A DNA stretch of 64,000 nucleotides from Hysterium pulicare CBS 123377 (taxonomy: Eukaryota > Ascomycota > Dothideomycetes > Hysteriales > Hysteriaceae): the NCBI GenBank assembly GCA_000467715.1, contig AJFK01001090.1:124001-188000 (forward strand), in the 5' to 3' direction. Below are positions 1 to 11,510 of the stretch, piece by piece. The position numbers and the translations under genes were made by a program. Position 1 is the first letter of the stretch. Each line of letters opens with the position of its first letter. Below the pieces are notes generated by a model, which ran no database searches, was not told the DNA's origin, and was given only the letters and a program-made list of their open reading frames with translations.

Positions 1-345
1 CTTGGCCAGCATATCCATCCAATGAAAGCCGGGCGCCGCGGCATCTCTTGTCGGTTTCTCATCTACGACAAGGCTGATGCTGAGGTTTGACAAGGAGGAC
101 TACGCGGCACAGCTCCTGTGGGCATCCAACTGTGAAATCTGGACATCAGTCCTAAGTGCTTGGCCGCTTGGATTGCTGGAACGAACCTCAGCAAACATGC
201 GCGATATACCGCAATGGTTGTCTTGTCGCTCTAGACGCTCGCCCAGAAGAGGTTGGATGATGTCGGCCAAGTGCGCGCAAAGCTGGTTGATGATACCTGT
301 CGGAAGGCCATGGGAGGACAGAGTTTTTAATCAACTGTCTTGGAT
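1..345 (-). pseudogene. possible broken coding fragment at window edge
   Basis: One minus-strand frame reads about 115 codons of protein-like sequence with only one internal stop and runs off the left edge. It includes stretches such as LPTGIINQLCAHLADIIQPL and MFAEVRSSNPSG. I do not recognise the family. The plus-strand frames over the same bases are also open, so coding on this strand is suggested only by composition. It could be the tail of a decayed gene that begins outside the window or noise. Confidence 0.25.
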
Positions 346-840
346 GGCCATCGCCCAGCCTCTGTTCCACCCGCTTGCGGACACAGATTGTATCGCCGCA
401 TCTTGGCTTGTCCAAAAAGATGTGCGACGAATTCCTGGGACGTGACGGGAGGGGCGCCGAGAAAGTCTCTCTATCGCGTTGTGGCCAAGAGCCGTGGCTT
501 GTCTATGAAATACTCCTGCGTAACCTGTAATTTATGAGGTTGGGGGCGGAATGACTGCACGTGACTCGTATGATCGGTCCGAATACCGACAAGGCTGAAG
601 CACCAGCTTCACCACGGCTGCCTGAGTGCTGCCTTCCATTCACACAAGCATGTCTTAAACGCAAGGTATCATTGAAACGGCAGTCAATTTCATTTTCTCA
701 TAGTTCATCTTTGTATCCTTCTATTCACTTTACATTCACTGCCTTGCGAAGCGCTTTTCTGAAAGTGTGTTTAGCCCTAACCCAGCCATCCACTTTCCAG
801 GCCTCGTTCTCCTAGCTTCAAGCCGACCAGTATCTTTGCA
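346..840. other. intergenic, upstream of the FG-repeat gene
   Basis: Nothing gene-like is supported here. Short open frames occur on the plus strand but none is continuous with a splice model. The last 200 bases are pyrimidine-rich and lead to the start codon at 841, so they probably hold the promoter and 5' leader of the FG-repeat gene. Confidence 0.4.
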
Positions 841-3800
841 ATGACAAAGAATGCCGTTCAGCCCAATTTCATAGGCACTTTACGTCAAACAATGGATAAA
901 GTCTCCACATATGGAGAGCGGGCACGAAAAGCTGCTTTTGCCTTGACAACTATCAACCATGCAACAACCAAAACAGATTGTGTTGTAGCTGGGGTAGCTA
1001 ATAGGCTCTTCTCGATCTCTGTCATGTGTAGTCTTATGAAGGACTTTTCTTTTGAGGGCTATTCCGACAACGAGAGTAACTTTCCTCTTTATAAACCAAA
1101 TGTTGTGGAAAGCGCACTGAAGTGTCTCGAGTCTTGTTCTTCTGTGATTAGCAAGATAGAGTCTTGTGCAAGTGATACAGATCAATGGTTTGATTCCGAG
1201 CAAAAAAACTCTGCGCCCACCGATTCCTTATCCACCAGTGATAAAAGCTGGTCCACTTTGACCACATGTCTTCACAATCTTCGTGCTATTGTCAGCGCTG
1301 CGAGGATCGAACAGCTCCATGGAATCACCACTAAGTGAGTATATAATGGTCAAATTATTGGGTGAGAAGTGCTGACGTTGTCACCAGGAAAAGCACGACT
1401 GAAAAACGCGAGCTTCGCCGTCTGGATAACGCAATGAATCACCCTATTTTCAAAGATTCACTGAACCTGCTTACCACGACACCCATAATTCCCTCTCCTC
1501 CTCTGTCATATCCAGACACCCGCCAACCCGATAAAGCTGCGACCGGCTCTACTACTTATTCTGGAAAGGCATTCCTGGAGCTTCAGCATCCACGCGGATT
1601 TCGAGGAAGATACGGACACCCGGACTACCCGTTTCTGTTCAAACAAGTAGACGTGCGTCTTGAGCCTCCAGATTCTGAACTACGCTTCAACAAAAGCTTC
1701 GAAGAGTCTGAACTAGAGAGATATAACCAGAGGTTTGTTAACTCAATTACATTTGTTGGCATCTTCCGCTAATCATTGCTAGCTTGGAAGGAAAATATCC
1801 GAATATCTCCGTCTTCGGCATCTGGCCTCCTGTGGGCATCGAAAAGAACTCAATACAAGACCGCCAGATTCAATCCATAATGACGGGCGGGGGCCGTTCC
1901 CCAACGCCATCATCTTCTACAGGCAATCCTCCAATCAATACACCTACAACTACCCGCGACAGCTCTCCCGCCATTCCGAAAATCAATGTCACAACACCGA
2001 GTGGCACTTTCCTTACACACCCAAACCAGTCGACAGCTGGCTCACAAGCTGCTCCCCAGTCGCCGTCTACAGGTGCAAGCTATCTACCTACGATGGCCAA
2101 CCAAACACCAGCCAGCAGTCAGCCCACAGCTTCGACTTTCTCGTCCTTACGGCCTGCAGAGCAAAATATTGTGGAAAAGACATCTCCATCTTCGTTTACG
2201 AATGAGAAAGCTAAAGAGTTAGAGGCTTACATGCTCAGCCCACAGTCGGATGAGTTTCACGGTGCAGTGGAGTGGTCTCACAAGATTGAACGCCTTCCCC
2301 TGGACAAAGGTCAAATCGAGGCACACCTCCGCCGACTTGGGCAGGACTATTCTGTGGTTAATTCTATTGCAACGCTGGACGCAGGACAATGGAAACCGAT
2401 ATACGCACAGACGAAGAATAGGCATGGTACACTTATCTCCCTTGAGAAAGCCCATGGAGTGAGTATGTGGACGAAGTTTGGTACATTCAAGATGCAACCG
2501 GTCATCTTCATTATTCAGACTGCCGATCCTCCTGTTCCAGAGGGCGAGGGAAACCCTACAGGCTTTGGAAATGTTCAAGGTCGTACCGGGCAGCAAGGAG
2601 GTGGTCTGTTCGATCAAGCACCTACGGGAGGCCTATTCGGCCAAAAACCTTCTGGTCAGCCACATTCTGTTGGTCTATTCGGTCAAGTACCTCCTGGTCA
2701 AGCACCTGCTGCAGCTTTTCTCGGCCAAACTCGTTTCGGTCAGATTCAACCTGCAACTACTGGAACAGCTACAGCACCATTTCTGGGGCACACCGAGAAA
2801 GACGGTACGACTACTCAACACTATCAATCCATCACCTCTGTACCTCCATACGACGGCCAGTCTTTCGAAGAACTTAGAGTAACCGACTATGCCGCGAATA
2901 GGAAGGGCTTTGGGACTGCAAACGGAAGTGGAGATGGCATATTTGGTGTGAGAGCCAACAACGAGAATGAGAACAGTGGGGCTCAGTCGCGGCCATCTGG
3001 AACAGTGTGCGGAGGAACTCATCTTCCCAATCCACCACCAGGGCATGGGCTCTTCGGCGTCGGACAGCCCCAGACTCAAGCCAACCAGAACCCATCGCTG
3101 TTTGGCAATCCAACTCCATCTCTGTTCGGTACAAACGCGCCCTCGCAAGCATCGACGGGACAACCCACAGGGCTTTTTGCCAACCTTCAGCGCCCTGAAA
3201 ACGACGACAATCGCACAGACGTCTTCGGCAATCTTCTTCCTAGGGCACACACTACGCGAGGACTGTTCGCCTTGCCGCAAAATCCAAACCCTCCATCCAC
3301 CACATCTACACTCCTCTGGGGTAAGCCAATAACAGCCACTGGAACTGGTGGTCTTTTCGGAAACTCATCCACAGCTCCAACAACCACGTCGGCTTCTTTC
3401 TTTGGCGGCCCGCAAAACACCATCCAGCCCACAACTCCGCTGTTCAATACAAGTATCCGTACAAATGACGTACCTATCCCCGGTACCTCACTCTTCGGCA
3501 CTTCGAATCCGAATACTCAACCCGCAACATCGCTATTCGGCGGTGCTGCCAACCCTGCAATACCAAGCACTACATCAACAGACCCCGATGACTCAACTGT
3601 GGTTCCTGGCAGTTGCAAAACCACGATGAAGAACGGTGTCTTGACCATGACAAAACCATCTCTTTTCAGTAATCTAGGGCAAACAACAAGTACAACTTCC
3701 CCCTTCAGCCTTGGACCCAAGCCTCCAACTCCAGCTGCGCCGTCGCTCTTTGGCGGTTCTGGAACCGCGAATAACTCCACAACTGCTCCGTCTCTCTTCG

Positions 3801-4501
3801 GGGGGTTTGGGACTCGGAAAGACACTTCTACCTCCCCAGGCCCATCTCTCTTCGGTGGTCCAGGGGCTGGAAAAGCCACCTTTAACTCCACTACCCCATC
3901 CAACCCCTTTGGCAGCTTAGGGTCCGGAACAGCTAGCACTCCTTCCACCGGCCCATCTCTCTTTGGTGGTCTCGGGACCGCAACTACAGCTCCAACCGCC
4001 TCATCTCCCTTCGGTGGTTTTGGGTCCTGGAATCCCACTCCTAACTATACCGGCCCATCACTTTTTGGAAGTCTCGGCGCTAGAGTAAGCGGTGATAATA
4101 CCACTGCTCCCGGTGCCCCGCTCTTCGGTAACAGTGACCAGAATAACCGAGCTGCCTTCTCTTTTGGTAAGCCGCATGTTCCTGTAGCTGAAGAAGGCCC
4201 AGCGACGGGCTTGGGTGGAAAAGGAGTTATTTCTTCCGCTTCGAAGACTGAAGAAGCGAAGAAGGAGGATGGGAAGAGTGATGCGGGAGCTGGCTCAAGC
4301 AAAGCTGATGGGAAGAAGGATGTTTCTTCGGACGAGCAAGGGGGCGTCAATGTCAAGAATGAGGCAGATGGTGAGAAGAAAGATAAGAGCCTGGTGGATA
4401 AGGCTGAGGCGGGTCGGAAGAGTGGAGACGAGAATAAGGAGCTAGCGAAGGCATCTGGCGATTTGGAGGTGGATTCTGAGGACGAGGATGATTCGGAGTA
4501 A
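841..4501 (+). CDS. FG-repeat nucleoporin-like protein
   Basis: Three exons, 841-1334, 1388-1732 and 1783-4501, joined in phase by introns of 53 and 50 nt (GTGAGT..CAG and GTTTGT..TAG), give a protein of about 1185 residues. The first third has no repeats and no domain I recognise; it includes a hydrophilic, folded-looking block at about residues 420-520. The centre, from about residue 540 to 1060, is rich in Gly, Ser, Thr and Pro with dozens of GLFG, SLFG and FG units, the hallmark of nucleoporins that line the pore and bind transport receptors. The last 100 residues are Lys/Glu/Asp-rich and end in an acidic run. The repeat type is known for Nup98/Nup100-like and other FG proteins, but the N-terminal part does not look like a standard Nup, so the exact name is left open. 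Confidence 0.75.
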
Positions 4502-4960
4502 GACTATGGTGGTGATGGATGGAGTGCTATGTATGGTGTGAGTAGAATGACATGACGGGTTATTGTTGCTGGGGAACTGAAGTCGCTTAGAAGGTTAAAT
4601 TGATCTCTACACTTCCCTCTGCACTTCCTTTTGACGGTGGGAGGGGTTGGTAAGGGCGATGGGGATAAGACTTTGTTCTGGATTTGTCAAATAGATTGAA
4701 AATAATGATACTAAATTGTAAAATGGTTTTCTTATCCTAGTATAGATTGATACGCCGTTCGCTCTAATATTTATGACATGGTCTATTTCTAGATTTACCA
4801 GCTCTACCTTCCGTCGGTTTTCTCGCTCAACGATACCAATACCTCTCTCTATTTTCCAGATTCTTCCCAACCCCAACGCCATGAAATGCTTCTATCGCCT
4901 ACCAATCAAGCCGTCTAATCAAACTCTATCAAACTCCATCCCACTACATCTAGTCTTTCC
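4502..4960. other. convergent 3' intergenic region
   Basis: It lies between the 3' ends of two convergent genes. It is moderately AT-rich around 4680-4790 and probably holds both 3' untranslated regions. I see no RNA gene or repeat. Confidence 0.5.
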
Positions 4961-6189
4961 CTACAACTTCGCTTTAACCTCCACGGTATCCGCTCCCAGC
5001 CGCACCCCCTCCTTGAAGACCTGCTCCTGCGCCACTCTATTCCCCTCCTCATCAAACCAAATCGTCCTCCCCGTTCTCAAACTCTCCTGCAACGCACACC
5101 CAATCCTAACCGCCATGACGCTCCCCTCAAGCCTCACAGGCACCTCCTTATCATCCAGCACGCACGCCGTGAACTCATTCGCCTCGCCCACAAACGCCAG
5201 CTCAAACCTCCCATAATAGTCCTGCGGAATCTCTCTCCTGACGCCCGTATTCTCCGAGACCTCAAGCAGATCCGTCATCGGGTTTGCGTTGATGCTAAGC
5301 TGGCGCTTCGTCCCGATTATATGCGTCATATCGTGCTGCCCCGCCGCCATGATGCGGCTAGAATAGAAATACGCAAGCCGTCCACCATAGAACTCCACAA
5401 TCCCCACCCCATTATCCACATCCCCATACTTCTGCAAATCGGGCTCGACGGCCGTAATCCCCTTCGCGACCACCGACTTCACCCTCGGCTCGTCGGCTGC
5501 GCCATCGGGCGTCGTCGGCGTCCCGAAGTACCACAGGGCCAGGTCGATGTCGTGGATGTTGCAGTCGACGAAGATGCCGCCGCTGAAGCGGGCGTATTGC
5601 ACGAAGAAGCCGCTGGGGTCGAGCTTGTCGCAGGTTTGCGAGTGGATGATGCTGACGCGGCCGATGGCGTTGTTGCGGATGTGGGTGTGGGCGGCGCGGT
5701 AGGAGGGGTCGAAGCGGCGCGAGAAACCGCACATTACCTTCAGATGGGGTTTTTGGTTTGCGATGTTGAGGACGTGTTGGCACTGTGGGAGGAAAAGAGT
5801 TAGACATTCGGTGGTGTAGGGGAGGGGAGGGGAGGGGAGGGGTGCAAACGACATACCACTTCCACACTCGTACTGAGCGGTTTCTCACAGAGCACATGTT
5901 TCTCCTTCTCAATGGCCTTGATCGTCTGCTCTGCATGCACCGTCGTCACTGTCGCTATACACACAGCCTCCAGCCCCTCGTGATTCAGCATCTCATCGTA
6001 GTCGGTGTATAGCTTCACGCCCCGCGGCTCGAGGTGCTCTTTCGCCCATTGGATCTCAGTAGGCTTGTCCGCGGGGCAGAATACGGCGACTAGCTCCGCT
6101 CGTGGGGTGCGGTTTAGAAAGTGCTCTGCGTGGCGGGCGCCCATGCGGCCTAGACCTGCCACGGCGATTTGGAGGCGGCGGATGGGCAT
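4961..6189 (-). CDS. Gfo/Idh/MocA-family oxidoreductase
   Basis: Two exons (6189-5857 and 5782-4961) encode 384 residues. The intron of 74 nt has GTATGT and CAG ends. A Rossmann fold opens the protein with GLGRMG at residues 12-17, followed by the family's EKP motif at 102-104 (lysine is the usual catalytic/cofactor residue) and the C-terminal substrate domain with an HDIDLALWYFG stretch. The family includes inositol 2-dehydrogenase, glucose-fructose oxidoreductase and biliverdin reductase; length fits. The start was set at the Met just before the beta strand because upstream in-frame codons add only a leader-like tail. The substrate cannot be read from sequence. It sits 0.8 kb from a polyol dehydrogenase on the same strand, which suggests sugar or inositol metabolism. 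Confidence 0.88.
5815..5843. repeat. (GGGGA)n microsatellite in intron
   Basis: About five perfect GGGGA units lie inside the intron of the Gfo/Idh/MocA gene. On the coding strand it is a C-rich pyrimidine tract between the donor and the acceptor, so it may have grown from the polypyrimidine tract. The G-rich strand could form a quadruplex. Confidence 0.8.
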
Positions 6190-6967
6190 TGTGGTGACGG
6201 GTGAGAAGGTAAAGGGAGAAATCAAGTTTGTTGTCTTGCGAGTGTGGACGAGGTGTAGAGATTGCACCCGGGATTGGGTATCTCAGGAATGGGGTTCCAG
6301 AGGTTCGGAAGAGCGGTGAAGAGAGGGGTGTTTGGTGGACTCTGAGATGGAAAGACTGGCAATGAGAATGTGAGAGGAAGGAATTTGAGAGAAAGGCTCT
6401 TTGAAGAACAAGCACTGGACAGAGGCTCAAGACATCTTGAGTGTGGATTGATGTTCAAGAGAAGACGCAGATCCCATCCTCCCGATGCCGAACGACCCAC
6501 CCCAGAACACACAGCAGGCAGCTTGGTGACATTGGGCACAGGCCATTATCGTGATGTGTGCGGTCGTGTTTTAGCGGCGGTCCCTCAGTAGTCAGGCCGT
6601 AGTCAGACCGAGTGCAAGCCAAGCGTCTCATGATCAACTAGGCCATCAATGAAAGGGGAAATTCTGCCCGCTCGGGAAGGACCCGCCCACACATCCGTCG
6701 GCAATTGCTTCCAGCACCGGGAAATGCCTCGTTTGCATGGCATGGACTATGTTTGCTGCGCGGCGTGCAATCGGAGGACGAGGTCGAGGTGACATGTAGT
6801 TGGGATGGGTGCAGCGGGCGGAAGTGGGAGTGGCTTATTATTAAATTCCACGCGAGCATGCATGAGCGGAAACCCTGATAGGTGCATCGTGCAGCGACGC
6901 GACACAACCAGCCGTGAGTTTGTGCGACTGCAATTCAGAGAGTACTAGGGCATTTCATATCTAGGCC
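6190..6967. other. intergenic, promoter of the Gfo/Idh/MocA gene
   Basis: No gene is supported. It lies upstream of the minus-strand Gfo/Idh/MocA gene and downstream of the zinc dehydrogenase on the same strand. Open frames here are short and not conserved in style. Confidence 0.45.
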
Positions 6968-8307
6968 TCATAGGCGAGCCTTGTCTCCATCGTCCGTCTC
7001 CAGGACGACTTTGATCACCAGATTGCCTTGCGCGTCCATTGTTTTGGCTGCCATTTCGAACGCCTCTTCTGCAGCTTCCAGTCCACTGTACCTATGAGTG
7101 ACTAGCTTGGAGAAATCTGGGCAATCCGGCCCCTTCTTCGACACTACTTCGATCCCGATTGGATATGTATCTGCATATCTAAAGACGCCCACGAGATCAA
7201 CTTCGCGGAGCGCGGCAGCGGATATCGGGAGTGTTTGTATTGGGTTGCCCATGCCTATTAGCATCACTTTCCCACCAGGTCGGGTTGCCTATACGAATTA
7301 GCCTGGATTTTCGCGCAGTTGTGGCGGTTGCCTACGTATATCGACGCTTGGAGACATGATGGTACTCCTGTGCATTCAAACACAGCGTCCACTTCTCCAA
7401 CGGCCGTGCCATCCACTTTGAGAATCTTCCCCACTTCCGCAGCCGTCTCTTTTGCGATCTCAAGGTTCTCCTCGATCGAGTTCCCTCGCTTCATTGGGAC
7501 CGTGTATCCTTTGTGGGCGAAGGCATTCTTGACAGCGAAATCCACTCGGCCTTGGTCAATGTCGGCAATCACTACAGTGCTGGCTCCTGATATCCTTGCC
7601 ATTGCTGCAACGAGGAGACCAACAGCACCTGCGCCGAATACTAGAACAGTGCTGCCATTCGGAAGCTGTGCCCTTCTCGACGCATGTATAGCAACACCCA
7701 TTGGCTCGAGTAGTGCTCCAAGATCCAACGATACGTCCTCGGGAAGTCTGCACTGATCAGCCGACTTACAGGCCTCGGGATTCCCAATTGAACACATACT
7801 TATGACACCATGCAGCAGGATGATTGATCCTGTCCTGCAATGTCCCTTGCGCATGCGGAAATGCCTTTGCCGAGCTTCGAAATTTCATTTCCTTGCAGAT
7901 GTTGTACCTCCCTTCCTGACACCTCTCGCACTTCTCGCAAGGCTGTCCCACTTCCAAAGCCACCTTATCACCGACTTGAAAGTCTGTCACACTTGAGCCA
8001 ATACCAACTACCACTCCAGCGGATTCATGGCCCAATGACATGGGTTCCCGGACGAGAATGTCGCCGTTGCGGAAATGCCTGTAGTAATGGAGGTCTGATC
8101 CGCAGAGACCTGTTGCCCGGACGGCAATTTGCAGTTCATCCGGTCCTGGGGGAAAGATGCTTCTGCTTTCCTGTCTGGAATCAGCAAGGATTTTATACTG
8201 ATATTGGAAATCGATCTCACAATTCTCAAATCCTTAGCTCCGTGTAACACCGAGGCGCGAATCGTGAGTGGGTCGGCAACATCTGGTTTGATTGAGGTGA
8301 CGGACAT
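6968..8307 (-). CDS. zinc-dependent polyol (sorbitol/idonate-type) dehydrogenase
   Basis: Four exons (8307-8221, 8170-7800, 7747-7336, 7288-6968) join in phase across introns of 50, 52 and 47 nt and give 396 residues. It is a medium-chain dehydrogenase. Catalytic zinc ligands are C52, H77 and E78 in GLCGSDLHYY and GHES; the structural zinc site is complete with C107, C110, C113 and C121. A Rossmann motif FGAGAVGL is followed by ADID at the end of the second strand, where an acidic residue usually favours NAD. The best family match by eye is fungal sorbitol/xylitol/L-arabinitol dehydrogenase, which also covers idonate dehydrogenases. It shares a 420-nt promoter region with the divergent short-chain dehydrogenase. 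The precise substrate is not determined. Confidence 0.9.
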
Positions 8308-8727
8308 GATGGGTATGGATAGTTCAGAAACTGTTCAAATTGTTAATTGAAGACGAGGATAACTAAAGAAAAAAATCATCGGAAGCAGCCATGATGTATA
8401 TCGGCATTCTTTCTCCAGACGGTGGCGTTGTGTAAGAGAAGCGTTCTGTGGTTCGTCGTCGGCGAACGAATCTGCGGGAAATGCGGGACATCAGATGCCG
8501 AGGGAGAACGTCATCACCACCTTCATCCCATCCGCTTCAACGCCGAAACATCAACGGGCCGACCGCTAGAATTTGATTGCACTGTCAATGAGCCCGGAGA
8601 GCCAATCTAGGTATCGCATTTCCGATGGCACTCTTGTCGCGATTTAGACGTCTTCGTACTCATGGCTTCCGGGCGTCTACAATAGGTTCAACAGCAACTT
8701 GATTCGAACGGGCGTAACATCTTCAAG
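8308..8727. promoter_or_regulatory. shared divergent promoter region
   Basis: The 420 bases separate two divergent oxidoreductase starts, so both promoters must lie here. Several CGG/CCG triplets occur (for example around 8465-8490 and 8535-8570), which are half sites for fungal Zn2Cys6 regulators, but I cannot show any is functional. Confidence 0.5.
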
Positions 8728-9569
8728 ATGACTTCGATACAGCAATTGTTCTCGCTAGAGGGCCAGACAGCTCTGGTAACAGGAGGAACGAGGGGAATTG
8801 GTCAAGCAATGGCATTAGCGTTGGCTGAAGCTGGAGCAGATATTTTGCTGGTTCAGGTACCACCACAGTTTTCCCCCGACGCACCATAATGGTGTACTGA
8901 TGTTCCCAGCGAGATACCTCAAACCAAGCCACGAAGACAGAGATTGAGAAACTCGGCCGCAAAGCAAACATATACGTGGCAGACCTCTCATCCCGATCTT
9001 CCATGTCTTCTTTGGTCCCTTCAGTCCTCGCCGACGGCCATCGCATCTCAATTCTGCTAAATTGCGGCGGCATCCAGCGGCGGCACCTGGCCCACCAATT
9101 TCCAGACAACGACTGGGATGCGGTGATCCAGGTCAACCTGAACTCAGTCTTCACGCTCTGCCGCGATGTAGGCGCTCACATGCTCGCCCAGGAACCCTCG
9201 TTACCAGGAAATCGCCGCGGGAGCATCATCAACGTAGCTTCGCTGCTTTCCTTTCAAGGCGGTATCACGGTCCCCGCTTATGCGGCGTCGAAGGGTGGAG
9301 TGGCGCAGCTCACTAAAGCGCTGAGCAACGAGTGGTCGGCGAAAGGTATTACGGTGAACGCCATTGCGCCGGGATACATTGCGACTGAGATGAACACTGC
9401 GTTGATGGACGATAAGGATCGAGCTGCTAGCATTTTGGCGAGGATACCAGCGGGCAGATGGGGGACCCCGGAGGATTTCAAAGGCGCTGTTGTGTATCTT
9501 GCAAGTCGAGCTAGCGCTTATGTGAGTGGAGAGGTCTTGACGGTTGATGGGGGGTGGATGGGAAGGTGA
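8728..9569 (+). CDS. short-chain dehydrogenase/reductase
   Basis: Two exons (8728-8856 and 8910-9569) with a 53-nt intron encode 262 residues, the normal size for a classical SDR. The cofactor motif TGGTRGIG is at residues 18-25, an NCGG stretch follows, and the catalytic Ser154, Tyr167 and Lys171 (YAASK) are all present. The end reads [20 protein letters not shown], typical of the 3-oxoacyl-ACP reductase/gluconate 5-dehydrogenase branch. An Arg directly after the second strand may favour NADP. Divergent pairing with a zinc polyol dehydrogenase resembles the idonate dehydrogenase and 5-ketogluconate reductase pair known from bacteria; that role is inferred only. Confidence 0.9.
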
Positions 9570-10660
9570 AGTTTGATCTTTCAGTTACGATTTCTATGCA
9601 AGTATAAAGCGTTCATTCAGGATCTCCTTAATACATTCGAGTATCAATTTCATACATTTGGTCATCTATTTCTCTCAAATTCTTGAAACTGATGTTCTGG
9701 GTGAAGCTGATCCGTACTCACCAGGACATTCCTACATATTCCATTACCACTGACTTCAATCCTATGTTTTCGCCTGCAGCAACCTCCAATCTAGTAAAAC
9801 TTGAGCTAGAGCTCACATAAGGGAACCATGTAGATAGCCTAGTAAGCTCCGTTTACGCCGACATATCAACATCCATACTGTGGGCCTTGTCCAGTAGATG
9901 CCCAACTAGCCTCTTTCCTTCGTCATCCTCTTATTGCGCGTCGTCCATCTCAATTCCCTCCAGTTATGTCGTCCTCAGCCGCCTCGTCCCTGCTGTGCCT
10001 CTTATCCACAACGGTGCTCTTCTCCTCCTCCAAAAGGTCGTCCTTGTCATTATAAGGGTCCGCCCTCTCGCGCTTAGCCTTCAATGAAAGGTCGGTACGT
10101 GAATTAACGCGGTCTTGTTGTCTTGGTAAATAACATTCACATTCCGCTTGAAATGTAGTTCGACGATGGAGGTAGGACTTCCCGAACCCGACTGATAGAG
10201 AGCTGGTTATCTACGGCTGGAATGGGAAATAATTCTTTTCTACTCCTGTAAATTCCGGTTGCTTTGCTTTTGTGATTGCTATTGATGCTCTACCATTTCT
10301 CGCTCTTTGTCGCCGTGGAACTGATGCGGCGTTGTGCTGATTCTCAGAACTCGTTTCTGGGCTTCTAATGGTGTTTACCATACTGTATAGGCTTTTGACC
10401 GAGTGCACTGTTCTGTCCGATCTGGCCTCTCGAGGTAATTCGTCCTTGTTACTCGTCTTTTGCTGTTGGCTTTTATTTTACCGCCGTTGAAGCTCGTACA
10501 TCTGAGCTCTGTACTACACCTTAAGAGCCATTAGCCATATAGAGGTGAGGGTGTAAGTTGCTCTTAAGCATAGTCTCCACGTCAAGACTTCTTAACTTAC
10601 CGCACCTCCACAGCTTGGAGTAGGTAATTGGGTATACCTCCAGGGCCTGAAGTCAACCCC
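9570..10660. other. gene-poor spacer
   Basis: The first 300 bases are likely the 3' region of the dehydrogenase gene. The rest has only short open frames in no consistent order. It is the left flank of the repeat island. Confidence 0.45.
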
Positions 10661-11163
10661 CGTATGCCTCCTTCAACGTCTCTAGCTGAATGACGGACAA
10701 CGTCGAAGATCCTTTTGACATAATTGTATTCAGAACTCTTCACTGTTAGAAAAGCTGTATATTTCTATCCTGCTTGTTGATTGATATTTAAGATCAATAT
10801 CAATGCTAGAATAGACCTCCGTACACCTTCCTCGACGTCTCTGACCGACCGATGAAGGACGTGTAAGATCCTTTTAATATAACTGCATATCCAGAGCTCT
10901 TCACTATTATAAAACTCGCCTATTTCCATTCTGCTTGTTCAATACTATTCAAGTCTAATCTTGATCTTGAAATCAATCTCCGTGCACCTCCCTCAACGTC
11001 TATGGTCGAGCTATGGACAACGTCCAAGATCCTTTTAACATAATTGCATATTTAGAGCTCTTTACTAATATAAAACTTCTCTATTTCCATCCTGTTCATC
11101 CAGTGCTATTTTAAACTAGCCTCAAACCCAATATCAACCTCCGTACACCTCCCTCAAAGCCCC
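10661..11163. repeat. degenerate ~160-bp tandem repeat, 3 copies plus start of a fourth
   Basis: Units start near 10661, 10820, 10981 and 11142 (periods 159, 161 and 161) with a shared head CGTRYRCCTYCCTCAACGTC-like block, then GATCCTTTTRAYATAAYTGC and a TATAAAA-type segment (clear in units 2 and 3 near 10910 and 11070), then a pyrimidine-rich tail. The copies have clearly diverged. The fourth copy is only a stub. It has no coding capacity. Confidence 0.8.
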
Positions 11164-11188
11164 AGACCACATCCAGTGTTCCCCAACA

Positions 11189-11431
11189 ATGTCATTCACC
11201 ACCAACCCTCTTTCACCATTCACCTCTCCCACACCTAATTTCCCCGACCCACTTTCAAACGCACAGTCGTACCATATTTTCAGGCAGCCATTGCAAAGTT
11301 TCTGTCCTTCACTGGCAGTTTGGGGGCCTTTTAAGATGGACGTCTGCCCTCGTCTCTTCTTCCTTCTTTTTCTCTCTAACCATCACACCTTTTTCGTAGA
11401 AGACGACAACCAAAATTCTACGCCAGCTCTC
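11189..11431 (+). CDS. possible first exon of an unknown gene
   Basis: An ATG just after the 160-bp array opens a frame that begins MSFTTNPLSPFTSPTP and contains one hydrophobic stretch (RLFFLLFL). A good donor, GTAAGT, lies at 11432 after 81 codons. I could not find a downstream exon in phase with confidence. It may be chance; the only support is the TATA-bearing repeats upstream and the donor. Confidence 0.2.
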
Positions 11432-11510
11432 GTAAGTATCAGTATTTCTAGTTCTAGTTCTCTTTGCGTCGTTTCCTTTGCACATCTGCGCTTTACGAGC
11501 TTGGAAAAGC

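Noticed and set aside
3517-4038. 173-codon minus-strand open frame inside the FG-repeat gene
   Set aside because: It is the complement of the repetitive SLFG codons; the repeat keeps several frames open. No splice or start context supports it.
5321-5936. Open frames on both strands over the Gfo/Idh/MocA gene
   Set aside because: Shadows of the real exon; the real frame carries all family motifs.
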